64,000 bases of DNA, from the NCBI RefSeq assembly GCF_007860125.1, contig NZ_SJPW01000006.1, positions 1,525 to 65,524 of the forward strand. The letters run 5' to 3'. The notes beneath the pieces were generated by a model. The model did not search any database. It worked only from the letters and a program-made list of their open reading frames with translations, and was not told where the DNA came from. The DNA comes from Rubripirellula tenax. GTDB taxonomy: Bacteria; Planctomycetota; Planctomycetia; Pirellulales; Pirellulaceae. Made by a program: the position numbers and the translations under genes. This document shows positions 17,463 to 27,800 of the stretch, piece after piece (the stretch's first letter is position 1; every line of letters starts with the position of its first letter).

Positions 17463-18107
17463 ATGTCATTGAAAACAATTCTGGGCGTCAGCACCGCGAC
17501 GGTGATGACCTTCATCGCCTTGGCTGTAACGCCTTCACCCGCATCGGCCGGTTTGCCGATGGGACTGCTGGATCAAACCGGTTGTACCAAGCGATGTCCC
17601 GCATGTGATCACGTCTGCAAGTTCGACGCGAAAGAAGTCGACGTAGAAAAATCCTGCTTCGACGTCGAGTCGAAAGTCATTTGCATCCCACGTGTCGTGT
17701 TTCCGTGGCAAATGAAGGACCGATGCGGATCTTGCAATTCGTGTGACGGTACGGGATGCAGTTCGTGCATCAACAACGGCGCCCGTACGCGTCGCGTCTG
17801 CGTGTTGAAAACGAAGAAGTACAAGTGCCCTGAATGCGAGTACTCATGGTCGGCCGAAAAGGCACCCTGTGGCGGCGGTTGTGCGACGGGCTGCTGCGAC
17901 TCGAACGCGTGCGGCACAAACTGTGATGCTGGTTGTGACAAATCAGCCGCCTACGGTGGTGGAGAGATGATTGCCGATCCCTCGTATGCTCAATATCCAA
18001 ACTACGGCTATGCTCAACCGAGTTCGACCGAGATGGAATCGATCATGGTCGAATCGGCACAACAAGCGCCGGCCCAGCAAGCGTTTCAACCCGTCTACGG
18101 TCAATAG
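17463..18107 (+). CDS. Cysteine-rich secreted protein
   Basis: The 214-residue protein has a signal peptide (TVMTFIALAVTPSPASA) and then an unusually cysteine-rich body. CTKRCPACDHVC, CGSCNSCDGTGCSSC, CPEC and a run ending CCDSNACGTNCDAGC give more than 20 Cys before residue 165. The tail is rich in Tyr, Gln, Pro and Ala (YAQYPNYGYAQPSS). The paired CxxC motifs suggest metal binding or a disulfide-crosslinked wall protein; planctomycete cell walls are known to be Cys-rich, but assigning this protein to the wall is inference. AGGAAG at 17451-17456 supports the ATG. It follows the porin by 71 bases. Confidence 0.75.
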   Translation: MSLKTILGVSTATVMTFIALAVTPSPASAGLPMGLLDQTGCTKRCPACDHVCKFDAKEVDVEKSCFDVESKVICIPRVVFPWQMKDRCGSCNSCDGTGCSSCINNGARTRRVCVLKTKKYKCPECEYSWSAEKAPCGGGCATGCCDSNACGTNCDAGCDKSAAYGGGEMIADPSYAQYPNYGYAQPSSTEMESIMVESAQQAPAQQAFQPVYGQ

Positions 18108-18133
18108 TCACCATTGAAATGATCGACTTGGGT

Positions 18134-18165
18134 GGGATCGACTGGCCTAACAGCCGGTCGATCCC
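18134..18165 (+). terminator. Stem-loop between convergent genes
   Basis: GGGATCGACTGGC pairs with GCCGGTCGATCCC (13 bp with one wobble, loop of six). It lies 26 bases after the Cys-rich gene and before the end of the convergent DUF1501 gene. Only a weak T-run follows (TCTATCTGTT). Confidence 0.6.
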
Positions 18166-18255
18166 TCTATCTGTTGATTGAATCTGCAAAACTTTCAGAT
18201 TGCCAATTCGAACGCGGGAGCTTCTCGTAAAGGAAAAAGAAGGCAGCAGTGCGAT

Positions 18256-19650
18256 TTACGTTTTCACGATGTCTTTTACGATACGTCCGTGGACGTCGGT
18301 CAATCGAAAGTCACGACCTGCGTAAGGATAGGTCAGTCGCTCATGGTCGATTCCCAGCAGATACAGGATCGTGGCGTGCAGATCGTGCATGTGCACTCGA
18401 TCTATCGCGGCGTAATATCCGTATTCGTCGGTCTCGCCGTATGTGGTTCCGCCTCGAACTCCGCCACCGCCCAACAGCATGCTGAATCCTTGCGGATTGT
18501 GGTCACGCCCGTCTTTGCCTTGGACCACCGGCGTGCGACCGAACTCGCCGCCCCAAACGATCAAGGTATCATCCCACATTCCCCGTGCTTTCAAATCGGC
18601 GATCAGTCCTGCGATCGGCCGATCGGTCGCCAACGCGTTCTTTGCATGACCGGCCTTCAGCCCACCGTGTTGGTCCCAGACTTGGCCGCTGCTGACGCTG
18701 ACGAACCGCACACCGGCTTCGACCAACCGCCGTGCCATCAAGCAACCTCGGCCGTACTGATCGGTGGCCTTTTCACCGATGCCGTACAATTTCTGTGTCG
18801 CTGCTGTCTCCGATGACAGATCCATGATCTCCGGTGCAGTCCCTTGCATGCGGCGTGCAAGATCGACCGCTTCAATGGCTCCTTCTACTTCCCGATCGCG
18901 ACCAATCCGTGCGGCATGACGGTGGTTAAGCTGAGACACCAAATCGAACTGGTGTGATTGCGAGTCTTCTAAGTAGGCGACTTTTCCTGCACCCAACGAT
19001 CCGTTCTTTCCAATCGCAGTCGCTTGATGCTTGGCGGGCAAGAACGCGGCACCATAGTTGCGCGGGCCGCCGTGTGCGGTTGCCGGCCCGATTGCCACGT
19101 GAGCCGGCAGATCCGGGTGAGCCGACCCGAGTGCATAGCTGATCCAGGCACCGACGCTTGGCCGCACGAAGTTATCGCTGCCCGTGTTGACCATGCCAAC
19201 CGCCTGACCGTGTGATTGACCACGCGTGTGCATGGAACGGATCACGCAAAACGAATCGAGATGGCGGCACATTTCAGGCAGCAATTCGCTGCCCCAAAGT
19301 CCTGCTTCGCCGTGCTGCGAAAAACCCCACGGGCCTTTCATGATCGTCGGTTTGGCATCAAGCTGCGTCGGCAACGCAAAGGGAAGTGCCTTGCCGTCTT
19401 CGCGTGCCAACCGGGGCTTGTAGTCAAACGTGTCCACATGACTGGGTCCACCGTGCATGAACAAAAAGATCACGCGTTTGGCGCGCGGCCGATGATGCAG
19501 TCCGCCAGCAGTGTCGCTCGGTAACTCGCCACCCCCCGCCCACGAGACATTCGGGCTTGATGCCGTCACCGCAAGCGATCCAAGCGTCATCGCCGTCGAC
19601 GTCATCAGCTCGCGGCGATCGAGTCGGTTGAGTCGGTTGAGTGCAAACAT
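18256..19650 (-). CDS. DUF1501 domain protein (sulfatase-like fold)
   Basis: The 464-residue protein belongs to DUF1501, a family expanded in planctomycetes and related to alkaline-phosphatase/sulfatase folds. It begins with a Tat-like signal, [19 protein letters not shown]. Typical segments are [54 protein letters not shown] and [21 protein letters not shown] 19650 follows GGAATAGG; an upstream extension would run into the preceding gene. It lies 13 bases after the PSCyt/DUF1549/DUF1553 gene, the standard pairing. The pair is often linked to polysaccharide use, but the reaction is unknown. Confidence 0.9.
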   Translation of the reverse strand: MFALNRLNRLDRRELMTSTAMTLGSLAVTASSPNVSWAGGGELPSDTAGGLHHRPRAKRVIFLFMHGGPSHVDTFDYKPRLAREDGKALPFALPTQLDAKPTIMKGPWGFSQHGEAGLWGSELLPEMCRHLDSFCVIRSMHTRGQSHGQAVGMVNTGSDNFVRPSVGAWISYALGSAHPDLPAHVAIGPATAHGGPRNYGAAFLPAKHQATAIGKNGSLGAGKVAYLEDSQSHQFDLVSQLNHRHAARIGRDREVEGAIEAVDLARRMQGTAPEIMDLSSETAATQKLYGIGEKATDQYGRGCLMARRLVEAGVRFVSVSSGQVWDQHGGLKAGHAKNALATDRPIAGLIADLKARGMWDDTLIVWGGEFGRTPVVQGKDGRDHNPQGFSMLLGGGGVRGGTTYGETDEYGYYAAIDRVHMHDLHATILYLLGIDHERLTYPYAGRDFRLTDVHGRIVKDIVKT

Positions 19651-19663
19651 GATTGTTACTGAC

Positions 19664-22600
19664 CTATTCCAAAATTCTGAATTCGGTTCCTGCGAACATC
19701 GCCGCAATCCACTGTTGCCAACGCGTTTGGTCGTTCGGCATCGCTCGGGCGGTTTCACTTCCGAGCCAACGGCCCACAAGTTCATGATCTTCGGCAGTGG
19801 GCAAGCGTTGCAGAACGCGTTCGTAGGCCCACTGAACCCGCTCGCTTTCATTCTCGACTTCGGTAAGTAGCCTGTTTGCGGTTAGCCCAGCCCATTCACG
19901 GACCTCGCTGCTGCCCAATAATGCAAGAGGTTGTGCGGGCACATTCGTTGTCGGTCGTTTGCCAACGAGCAGGTCCGCGTCGGCGACATCGAGAGCGGCA
20001 AGCAACGCCGGAATTTCTCCTCGGATGGTCGGCAAGTAAACGGTCCGTCGGTGATCGTTGACCGCAAACGAAATCTTCGACTTCGATTTTGCATCATTGC
20101 TGCTAACCAGAGTTCCGTAGCCGTTCATCGGGTCGTCCAGTCCCTCGCGACTGAGCGATCCGGCGATCACGAGCATTGAATCGCGAATCGATTCGGCGGG
20201 CAGCCGTTTTCGATTGGCTCTCCACAAGAAGCGATTCTCAGGGTCGATGGCGTCGCCAAGCACAGACGATTGCGATCCACGCCGATAGGTTTCCGAGAGA
20301 ACAATTTGCCGGACCAACCTTTTGCGACTCCAACCGTTTCGCATGAAATCCACCGCAAGCGAGTCCAACAATTCGGGATGTGATGGACGTTCACCTCGCT
20401 CGCCAAAATTGTCGACCGTGCGAACGATTCCATCGCCCATCAAACGCATCCAGATTCGATTGACAGCGACGCGCGATGTAAGCGGATGATCGGGATCGGT
20501 CATCCAAGCCGCCAATTCGAGTCGCCCGCTGCCCGTGAATGCGAGTGTCGATGGGCTTTCGTCCGGTGCACCACAGACACTCAAAAAACCGCGAGGCACG
20601 GTGTCGCCAAGGTTGTTGACTTCGCCTCGCACATGCATCGGACAATCGACGACTTCGGCCGCGGACTTGTCGACAACGGCCATCGCGGTTGGCAAAGGAG
20701 CGGGCGCGTCTTTGACGAGCGCAGCCAATTCAGTCTTTATCGAATCGCGGCGATGCTTCAGTTCGGCGACTTTTTGCACGTCTTGATTACCCCGTTCGAC
20801 AACCGGTTGCATACCGCCGTGCGGGATCCACTGGACCGCGTCAGCGATCACGTGACCGGACGTTCCGGAATTCGAAATCGTGACCACAGCTTCGGTTCCC
20901 TGGCCGACTTCAAAGAAACCTAAGCTTGCAATTGGTCCATCTTTGCCGGATTTGCGTTGATCAACTTTGACAAGTCGGGTTTCGTCGCCGACCCGGACTT
21001 CCACCGGGACGTTTGACGCACGTGTACCACCGGGCGTGTACCAAAGTCGGGCTTCCCACCGCACCGTTGCTTTACCGTTCTGCTTGGTCACTCTCTCACT
21101 ATCAGGTTTTGACCGTTCGCTCGCAAGAGTTGTTTTGAACTGCAACGACGCGTTGTCCTTGTTCCGATTGTCGTCGTGGAGATATCCACTGCCGATGAAC
21201 CCTTTCAAGTAGGTCGAAACGACCCAGTCGCCCGTTCGAATCGCGGATTCGTCGTCGATCACAATACCGGCCAGTTGTCGTACGGGAGTCTCTTGCTTCT
21301 TGATTTTGGCTTCGGCTTTCGCGAGCGCGTCCTTCGCTTGCCTCAGTTTCTCACCATGTTCTTGCAGTGCGTCGAGATGATCTTGGCTGGTGGGCAACGG
21401 AACCGGTTTCCACGTGCTGACATATTTTTGCGATTCGCCCTGCAACGACATGGTGCTACGAAAGATGCCAGCCAGCGCATAGTAATCTCGCATCGGCACA
21501 GGATCGAATTTGTGATCGTGACAACGAGCACAGCCAAGAGTCATTCCCATGAACGCACGACCGACGGTGTCAATCTGCTCGTCGACAACGTCCATCGTCA
21601 ATTTCGTCTTGTCGCGTTCACTCAACATCTTTGTGCCGAGCATCAGGAACGTCGTAGCGATCAAATTCTGTCGACGGACGTTGTCGTTCTCGGCAGGCAT
21701 CAAGTCACCGGCGATTTGTTGCCGAATCATTTGATCGACCGGCGTGTCGCCAGCAATGTTGCTGATCAAGTAGTCTCTGTAGCGCCACGCGTCATGAAAG
21801 GTGGCATTAAAATCGCTGCCATTGCTGTCGGCGTATCGGGCGACGTCCATCCAATGCCGCGCCCAGTGTTCACCGAATGCGGTGGAGGCGAGCATCTTGT
21901 CGACAATGATTTCCCAATTCACGTCGCTCGGGTCGGCACGCCAGCGAACCATCGAATCAGCCGACGGCGGCAGACCTGTCAGATCAAACGAAAGTCGGCG
22001 AAGCAACGTGTCAGCATCACCTCTCCCATTTGGAACAATCGCCGCGGCCTGCAACTTTTCTTGCACCATTTCGTCGATCCACTTTAAATCGCCAGGCTGT
22101 GCAAGATGATCACTGACACGCAGCGGTCGAAATGCCCAAAATTGCCGACCGGCCTCGAGGTCGATCTTAGGTGTTTTAAGGCTTGACGCGGCACTCGGCG
22201 TGTTGGTGCGAGGATCGGTTGCACCCGTGGCAATCCATTTTTCGAAATCGCGAATCACTCGATCTGGCAATTTACCACTGGGCGGCATCTCGGATGAATC
22301 GTAGCGCAGCGCCGAAATCAAAACGCTGTCGTCGGCGTAGCCAGGTTGAATCGCCGGCCCTGTGTCGCCACCGACCCGCATTGCCTCGGCCGAATCCAGC
22401 CAAAGTCCACCACCCACTTCGGCTGCTTCGTTGGAATGACACTCGTAACAATGCTCGACCAGAACGGGCCGGATCCTTGTCTCGAAAAATTCGATGTTTG
22501 CGATCTCATCCGCCAAAACACGCGCCCATGCAGATGAGCTGGCGATGAAAAAACACACAACCAGCATCAAACGGCTACGTACCGGTGAGTGATCGATCAT
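19664..22600 (-). CDS. Planctomycete cytochrome C / DUF1549 / DUF1553 protein
   Basis: The 978-residue secreted protein has a signal peptide ([20 protein letters not shown]). An N-terminal PSCyt1 domain follows with one heme-binding motif, CYECH, and later [22 protein letters not shown]1549 comes next ([27 protein letters not shown], and [13 protein letters not shown], which gives a second CxxCH). A central beta domain of carbohydrate-binding type precedes DUF1553 ([40 protein letters not shown]). Both the domain order and the following DUF1501 gene are standard for planctomycetes. It is periplasmic or surface located; the two CxxCH motifs make covalent heme likely. Confidence 0.92.
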   Translation of the reverse strand: MIDHSPVRSRLMLVVCFFIASSSAWARVLADEIANIEFFETRIRPVLVEHCYECHSNEAAEVGGGLWLDSAEAMRVGGDTGPAIQPGYADDSVLISALRYDSSEMPPSGKLPDRVIRDFEKWIATGATDPRTNTPSAASSLKTPKIDLEAGRQFWAFRPLRVSDHLAQPGDLKWIDEMVQEKLQAAAIVPNGRGDADTLLRRLSFDLTGLPPSADSMVRWRADPSDVNWEIIVDKMLASTAFGEHWARHWMDVARYADSNGSDFNATFHDAWRYRDYLISNIAGDTPVDQMIRQQIAGDLMPAENDNVRRQNLIATTFLMLGTKMLSERDKTKLTMDVVDEQIDTVGRAFMGMTLGCARCHDHKFDPVPMRDYYALAGIFRSTMSLQGESQKYVSTWKPVPLPTSQDHLDALQEHGEKLRQAKDALAKAEAKIKKQETPVRQLAGIVIDDESAIRTGDWVVSTYLKGFIGSGYLHDDNRNKDNASLQFKTTLASERSKPDSERVTKQNGKATVRWEARLWYTPGGTRASNVPVEVRVGDETRLVKVDQRKSGKDGPIASLGFFEVGQGTEAVVTISNSGTSGHVIADAVQWIPHGGMQPVVERGNQDVQKVAELKHRRDSIKTELAALVKDAPAPLPTAMAVVDKSAAEVVDCPMHVRGEVNNLGDTVPRGFLSVCGAPDESPSTLAFTGSGRLELAAWMTDPDHPLTSRVAVNRIWMRLMGDGIVRTVDNFGERGERPSHPELLDSLAVDFMRNGWSRKRLVRQIVLSETYRRGSQSSVLGDAIDPENRFLWRANRKRLPAESIRDSMLVIAGSLSREGLDDPMNGYGTLVSSNDAKSKSKISFAVNDHRRTVYLPTIRGEIPALLAALDVADADLLVGKRPTTNVPAQPLALLGSSEVREWAGLTANRLLTEVENESERVQWAYERVLQRLPTAEDHELVGRWLGSETARAMPNDQTRWQQWIAAMFAGTEFRILE

Positions 22601-22874
22601 CAGCGATCTCAAAGGCGGGTGGAAACAGGCAGGAGCGAAGCGCGTGCTTACTGGTCCAGAAAGTATAGCTGTTTCGAGACGCCCGTGCGAAAAACACCTC
22701 ACATCGAACGGAACCAGTTCACGATTCGGGGTGGGCTAACCGCATAGGACTTTACGGGCAACAAGTTCGTCTATCATCGGGGAATCGCTGAATTTCGGTT
22801 AAGACTGCGATTTCGGTTCTATGCTGCATTTTCGTTTGTTCACTTTAACCTGTCCCTCATGAGTTCGTGTCATC

Positions 22875-24713
22875 ATGCGTTTGATACTGACAGCACTCTT
22901 CATGACCTTGGCTTTCGTTTTCGGTGGAGTCCTTTCCGCTCAGACGAATTCGTTGACGTACTTGGACGAATTCTTGGACCCGTACTATCCCGGAATCGAT
23001 TTCCCAAAGCTGACGACTCCCCAGTGGCTCGGCGAACCGGGCGTCGATGCGGTTGTGACCCTGGGGATGGATGACATGCGGGACACGGGCAAGTACGAAG
23101 CATACTTGCGTCCGATCTTAGATCGTTTGAAAGCGATCGATGGCCGAGCCGCGGTCAGCATCATGACCTGCGAAGTCGACCCGAACGATCCTCAGCTACA
23201 GACCTGGCTCGCCGAAGGACTATCGCTCGAAACTCATACCGTCGACCATCCCTGCCCGTGTTTGCAGGGAAGCGATTTCGCGAAAGCCAAATCGACTTAC
23301 GATCGATGTGTTGACGTCATGTTCGCGATACCGGGTAACCACCCCGTTGCTTTTCGATTCCCGTGCATGGATTCAAAAAACACGCCGAGCCCACGAGCCT
23401 TTGCCGAAATTGTCAGCGCGACCACGGATAAGGGCAACTTTCTTCAAGCGAGCAGCTCTGTCGAATGTCTCTTCACGCCAGCCGATCCGATATTGCCGAA
23501 ATCCATCACGTTGGACGAAGACGGCCAAGAACGATTCCGCCGATACCTTCCGTTTGCGTCGTTTGTGAACAAGGTCGAAAACTACCCCTATCCCTACGTG
23601 GTCGGAAAAACCTGCTGGGAGTTTCCGTGCACGGTCCCCGACGATTGGCATGGCCAAAACATCCAGCAACCCTACAACCCCAAGACGGTTGATGACTTAC
23701 TGATTGCGATTGACGCCACCGTCATCAAAAAGGGAATCGCGAACATTGTCTTTCATCCGCACAATTGGCTACGCCCCGATCAAATGGTTACGGTCATCGA
23801 CCGGGTCAACGCCAAGTACGGCAAACGGGTGAAGTTTCTGACGTTCAAAGAATGCATGCAGCGGATCAACCAAAACTTGCTGGCGGGCCATCCCATTCGC
23901 TCGGCGGCCGGCAATGACAATGGCGTCCGAATCTTAGACTTGAACCAAGACGGTTTTCTGGACGTATTGATCGGCAACGAGGAACACCAGGTTGCAAGAG
24001 TTTGGCAACCGAATACGAATCAATGGAGCGACATTGAATTCGCCAGCGCCGGTCGTGGTGTGCAGTTTGTGGACAACAGCAACCCTGGGCACTGTGTTGA
24101 TTTGGGCGTCAGGTTTGGCCGACTGTCCAGTCGAGCAACTGTGTCGATGTTGGTCAACAACGAACGCGAACAAGCGATCTACGACTTTGTCGACGGCAAA
24201 TTCATGCGAGTTGTGTTGCCGAGCGAATTGTCGGACGTCCGCACTTCGTCAAGCGGTATCGACCAAGGCATACGGCTCCGCGATCTAGACGGTGATGGAC
24301 TGTCGGAGATCATTATCGCGAACCCTGACACAAAGCGAATCTTGAAGCTCGGCGAAACAGGAGTTTGGGAAAAATCCGAATCACCGATGCCTGCTGCCAT
24401 CGTCGATGATCGTGGCCAGGACAATGGTGTGCGATTCGTAGACTTGAACCGTGATGGACACGATGACTTGATCGTGTCGAATGGGAAAGAGTCTTCGATC
24501 CGTCTTTACGATTCCACAATCGGCGGCTTTGCACCGCAAAGCAACCACATGCCTGATCTGCCGCGGATCGTGCGAGAATCAACGAACAACGGCGTTTGGT
24601 TCGCCGAGGACCACCTTTGGGTTCAGAACGAAGATACAAGTCGACTGCCCGACGGAATTGACCGAAGATCCTTTTCGCAACTGCTTGGGGAATCGGAAGA
24701 GCAACTCGATTGA
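22875..24713 (+). CDS. Secreted polysaccharide-deacetylase-like protein with FG-GAP/VCBS-type repeats
   Basis: The 612-residue protein has a signal peptide (LTALFMTLAFVFGGVLSA). Its N-terminal domain resembles NodB-type deacetylases: AVVTLGMDDMRD, then THTVDHPCPCLQ and VAFRFPCMDSKN, then IVFHPHNWL near residue 295. From about residue 345, repeats of the form DLNQDGFLDVLIGN, DLDGDGLSEIIIANP and DLNRDGHDDLIVSNG appear. These are Asp-rich FG-GAP-like blades that bind calcium and build a beta-propeller. A carbohydrate substrate is likely; the metal triad is not certain, because the HxxxH is represented by HTVDH. Confidence 0.75.
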   Translation: MRLILTALFMTLAFVFGGVLSAQTNSLTYLDEFLDPYYPGIDFPKLTTPQWLGEPGVDAVVTLGMDDMRDTGKYEAYLRPILDRLKAIDGRAAVSIMTCEVDPNDPQLQTWLAEGLSLETHTVDHPCPCLQGSDFAKAKSTYDRCVDVMFAIPGNHPVAFRFPCMDSKNTPSPRAFAEIVSATTDKGNFLQASSSVECLFTPADPILPKSITLDEDGQERFRRYLPFASFVNKVENYPYPYVVGKTCWEFPCTVPDDWHGQNIQQPYNPKTVDDLLIAIDATVIKKGIANIVFHPHNWLRPDQMVTVIDRVNAKYGKRVKFLTFKECMQRINQNLLAGHPIRSAAGNDNGVRILDLNQDGFLDVLIGNEEHQVARVWQPNTNQWSDIEFASAGRGVQFVDNSNPGHCVDLGVRFGRLSSRATVSMLVNNEREQAIYDFVDGKFMRVVLPSELSDVRTSSSGIDQGIRLRDLDGDGLSEIIIANPDTKRILKLGETGVWEKSESPMPAAIVDDRGQDNGVRFVDLNRDGHDDLIVSNGKESSIRLYDSTIGGFAPQSNHMPDLPRIVRESTNNGVWFAEDHLWVQNEDTSRLPDGIDRRSFSQLLGESEEQLD

Positions 24714-24807
24714 GAGACGCACACGCAGGCTCTCGTTCATTCGGCATGTGAAGCGTGCTCAGTAGAAGACGAACGCCAAACCACGACGTGGCATGAAAGC
24801 CATTCCG

Positions 24808-27800
24808 TTAGAAAAGCTGGCCAACTTCGTCTTCGTCACGAAAAACTTCGTCGACGACTTCGATTCGCTCCGGTAGGGCAGCGACCATCGATTCGGACGA
24901 AGGCGTGCTGCGGGCGCTCGCACGCGCCATTTCGTTGATGATCCTTAGTGCGTCGATCGCCGTCACTTGGCCATCACCGTTGGTGTCGACGTAGCGACCG
25001 ACTTGAACTTTGACTTGCCGCAGCACCTGATCGACCGAAGTACTCTTTTGCAGCGCCAGTTGGTTGATCACCATCAATGCATCTAACGCGCTGATTGCAC
25101 CATCACCGTTTGCATCCAGCGGCCTTTCACGGTTGTGCATATTCGGCGCGAACGTGAAAGTTTCGTCGGCCAGAACCAAATCGTTTTCGTCGCTGCCTTG
25201 ATAGCGATAGTGATCGCTACCTGTTCGAACCACGATATCAAATCGGCCATCCGTTTTCTCTTGGGTGACCAACATCACGTTGCCAACATCGATTCCTTTG
25301 TCGGACGCCAGCCGCTGGCGGGCGGACTCGGCCAAAGGCAGCGGATCGATCGGCACCCAAGGCGAATCCGGTGTCACCAAATCCCAGTCGAACAACACTT
25401 CGTCGACCACCGTGCCAGCGTCACCGACATTGACGGCGCGAATCCCGTCTTCGCCGACCGAGTAAATGAAGTCATCGATCGACACACTCCGCTGGACCTT
25501 GGCTTGATGAGCCACCACGCCACGCGGCGAGATCCCATTGGCATCGATATGCAAGATCGACAGTTCGTCTTCGCCTACGAAACGAGTTGTGTCCTTGTAG
25601 CCGTCATCATCTGAATCGAACCGCTCGCTGAAGTAGCGGCTGGTCGGAACTGAAAGCAATTCGTGATTGGCGAACCAACCGAACGCATGATGATCGTTGT
25701 TGGCCTCGCTTGTTGAGTACTTTGGCAAATTGTACTGGTCGATCAGGGTCGGATGATTCAAATCGCTAACGTCGAATAGCGAGACCATCGCGCGGCCGCC
25801 GAAACCGGTTGCCGTGTTGGTGCCGACCGTCAACAAACGATCGGGCGTGATGAACTGCATGTAACTGCTGAACCCGGGGATCGAGACATGTCCGATCACT
25901 CGTGGCGCCGTAGCGTCGCTGAGGTCGATCGCGTAAAGCGGATCGATCGTTTCAAACGTCGTCACGAAAACTCGATCACCGAAGTAGCGTACGCTCTTAA
26001 CGTTTTGGCCAACCGCCAAGTTTTGGAGGCTGCCGACAAACTCCATCACGCCCGCATCGTCTTGCAACACGAACACGCCGGTCTCGTTTCGAGCGGAATG
26101 ATTGCCAGTGCCCACGTTGACGATTTCTGTCGTCACTCGCAGCAAACCATCACTCTCATGTGCGGCAAACTGATTCAAGAACCGACCCGGGACGTCGCCC
26201 GTGGCCGCGAACCCGATCGCACCCGACTGACCATCCAAATTAAATTTTTGGATCTCCGTCCAAACCTCATTCTCGATCTCCTCGCGATGCTCGGTGAAGA
26301 CATACAAGCTGGTCGCGGTAGCAAAGATTTGGCTGCTGGAATCGGACATCACGCCGGAAACGGCCGACAGGCCAGGTCGGCTGGACGCCATGTCGATCGA
26401 CGCGACGATTGTCATCGAGGAAGCGTTGTCGAGTGATCGATAGATGTCCTCGGGCATCAGCAGCGGGCCGCCGCGAACCCGTTCACCGTCGGCGTCATAG
26501 CTCTGGTAGCTTGGCAACGCCTCCTCGATCAACATCGCAAAGTTTGCGATCACTCGATCCGAAAACTGTTTCTCTGTTTCGTACGTGCAAACGTCTTCTT
26601 CCAAGCAAACCAATTCAAGTTCCGGCAACAAACCGTCCGACTGCATGATCAAGAAGACTTGGTCGTCGATTCGGCGTGAATCATTAAAACGCCCGTCGAA
26701 CTCCGTCCGCTGGACGATCGTGGGAGCCGAACGATCGGCGACGTCCAAGACCGTTACGATCGTCGACGAGGGCAGTTCAGGATGCGGTGCGTAGAGGAGA
26801 CCAACGGGGCTGTCAACGACGAACCGCGACGTCTCGAATGTCTCGTTGCTGACGATGTCGCTGGTCGTTTGTGAGATCACGGTCACGCGGTCACCGTCCA
26901 AGTACATACCGACCGGCGTGCCTTTGACTTGAGTCCGCGAGACGAGTTCAAGATCATCGGCAGGCAAACTCTTGACAATTGTTAGTTCATTGCCACGAAG
27001 CGTGTAGATGAAGAAACCGTCCGTTTCGACAATGTCGTGCTCGTCAACGCCGGCGACTTGAACGTTGGTTTGTGAAAACTCCGGCGAAGCGATTCCACTA
27101 TTCAAATTTCTCGCAAAGTATAGGTCGTCGATCGCGTCGGAGTAACGATACGCAGGCAATCCAAATTGACTCTGATATCGAGTCACGGCAAGGTCGAGCA
27201 CATAGTCGCGGAGCTGGTCGACTGATTCGAACTTGCCGAGCCGATCCGTCGCCGTTTCATGAACCGAAACCGTCACGGTCGCACGCGATTGGCCGTCGAT
27301 CGTATAGACAAACGTGTCTTCGCCGGTGAAGCCGACTGCCGGTGTGTATATGATGCTGCGCCGGTCGTCGGCGATCGAGACTTCGCCGCTGCTCGTTGAT
27401 GACGACACCTCAGAAATCAATCCGACACCGTTGTAGTCCGCGCCCAAGATATCGTTGGCAAGCACGTTTAGCGTATTCGCTTGGCTGTTGGGGGCGACGC
27501 GAACGAGATCGTCGGCAGCCCGGCGAACCACGTGTACTCGGACCGTTTGGCTTAGGTAGTCATCAACGACGTACTGGAACGTGTCTTCCCCGACGTATTC
27601 CGGCGGAGGTGTATATCGGATCTTTCCATCATTGACCGAGACGGTGCCGCCCTGTTCGGTCGCGGTCACGGCGCTCAGGACTCGAGGCCCTGTGTATGCG
27701 CCGTAAGTGCGGTTGAGGTAGCTGGGGAAGTCGTTTGCCAAGACGTCAACGGTGATAGCGGCTCCGTTTTGGTCGGCCACAGCACGATCGGAGGTGAGCC

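Noticed and set aside
21176-22087. A 303-codon plus-strand open frame
   Set aside because: It is opposite the PSCyt/DUF1549/DUF1553 gene; its composition is that of an antisense shadow.
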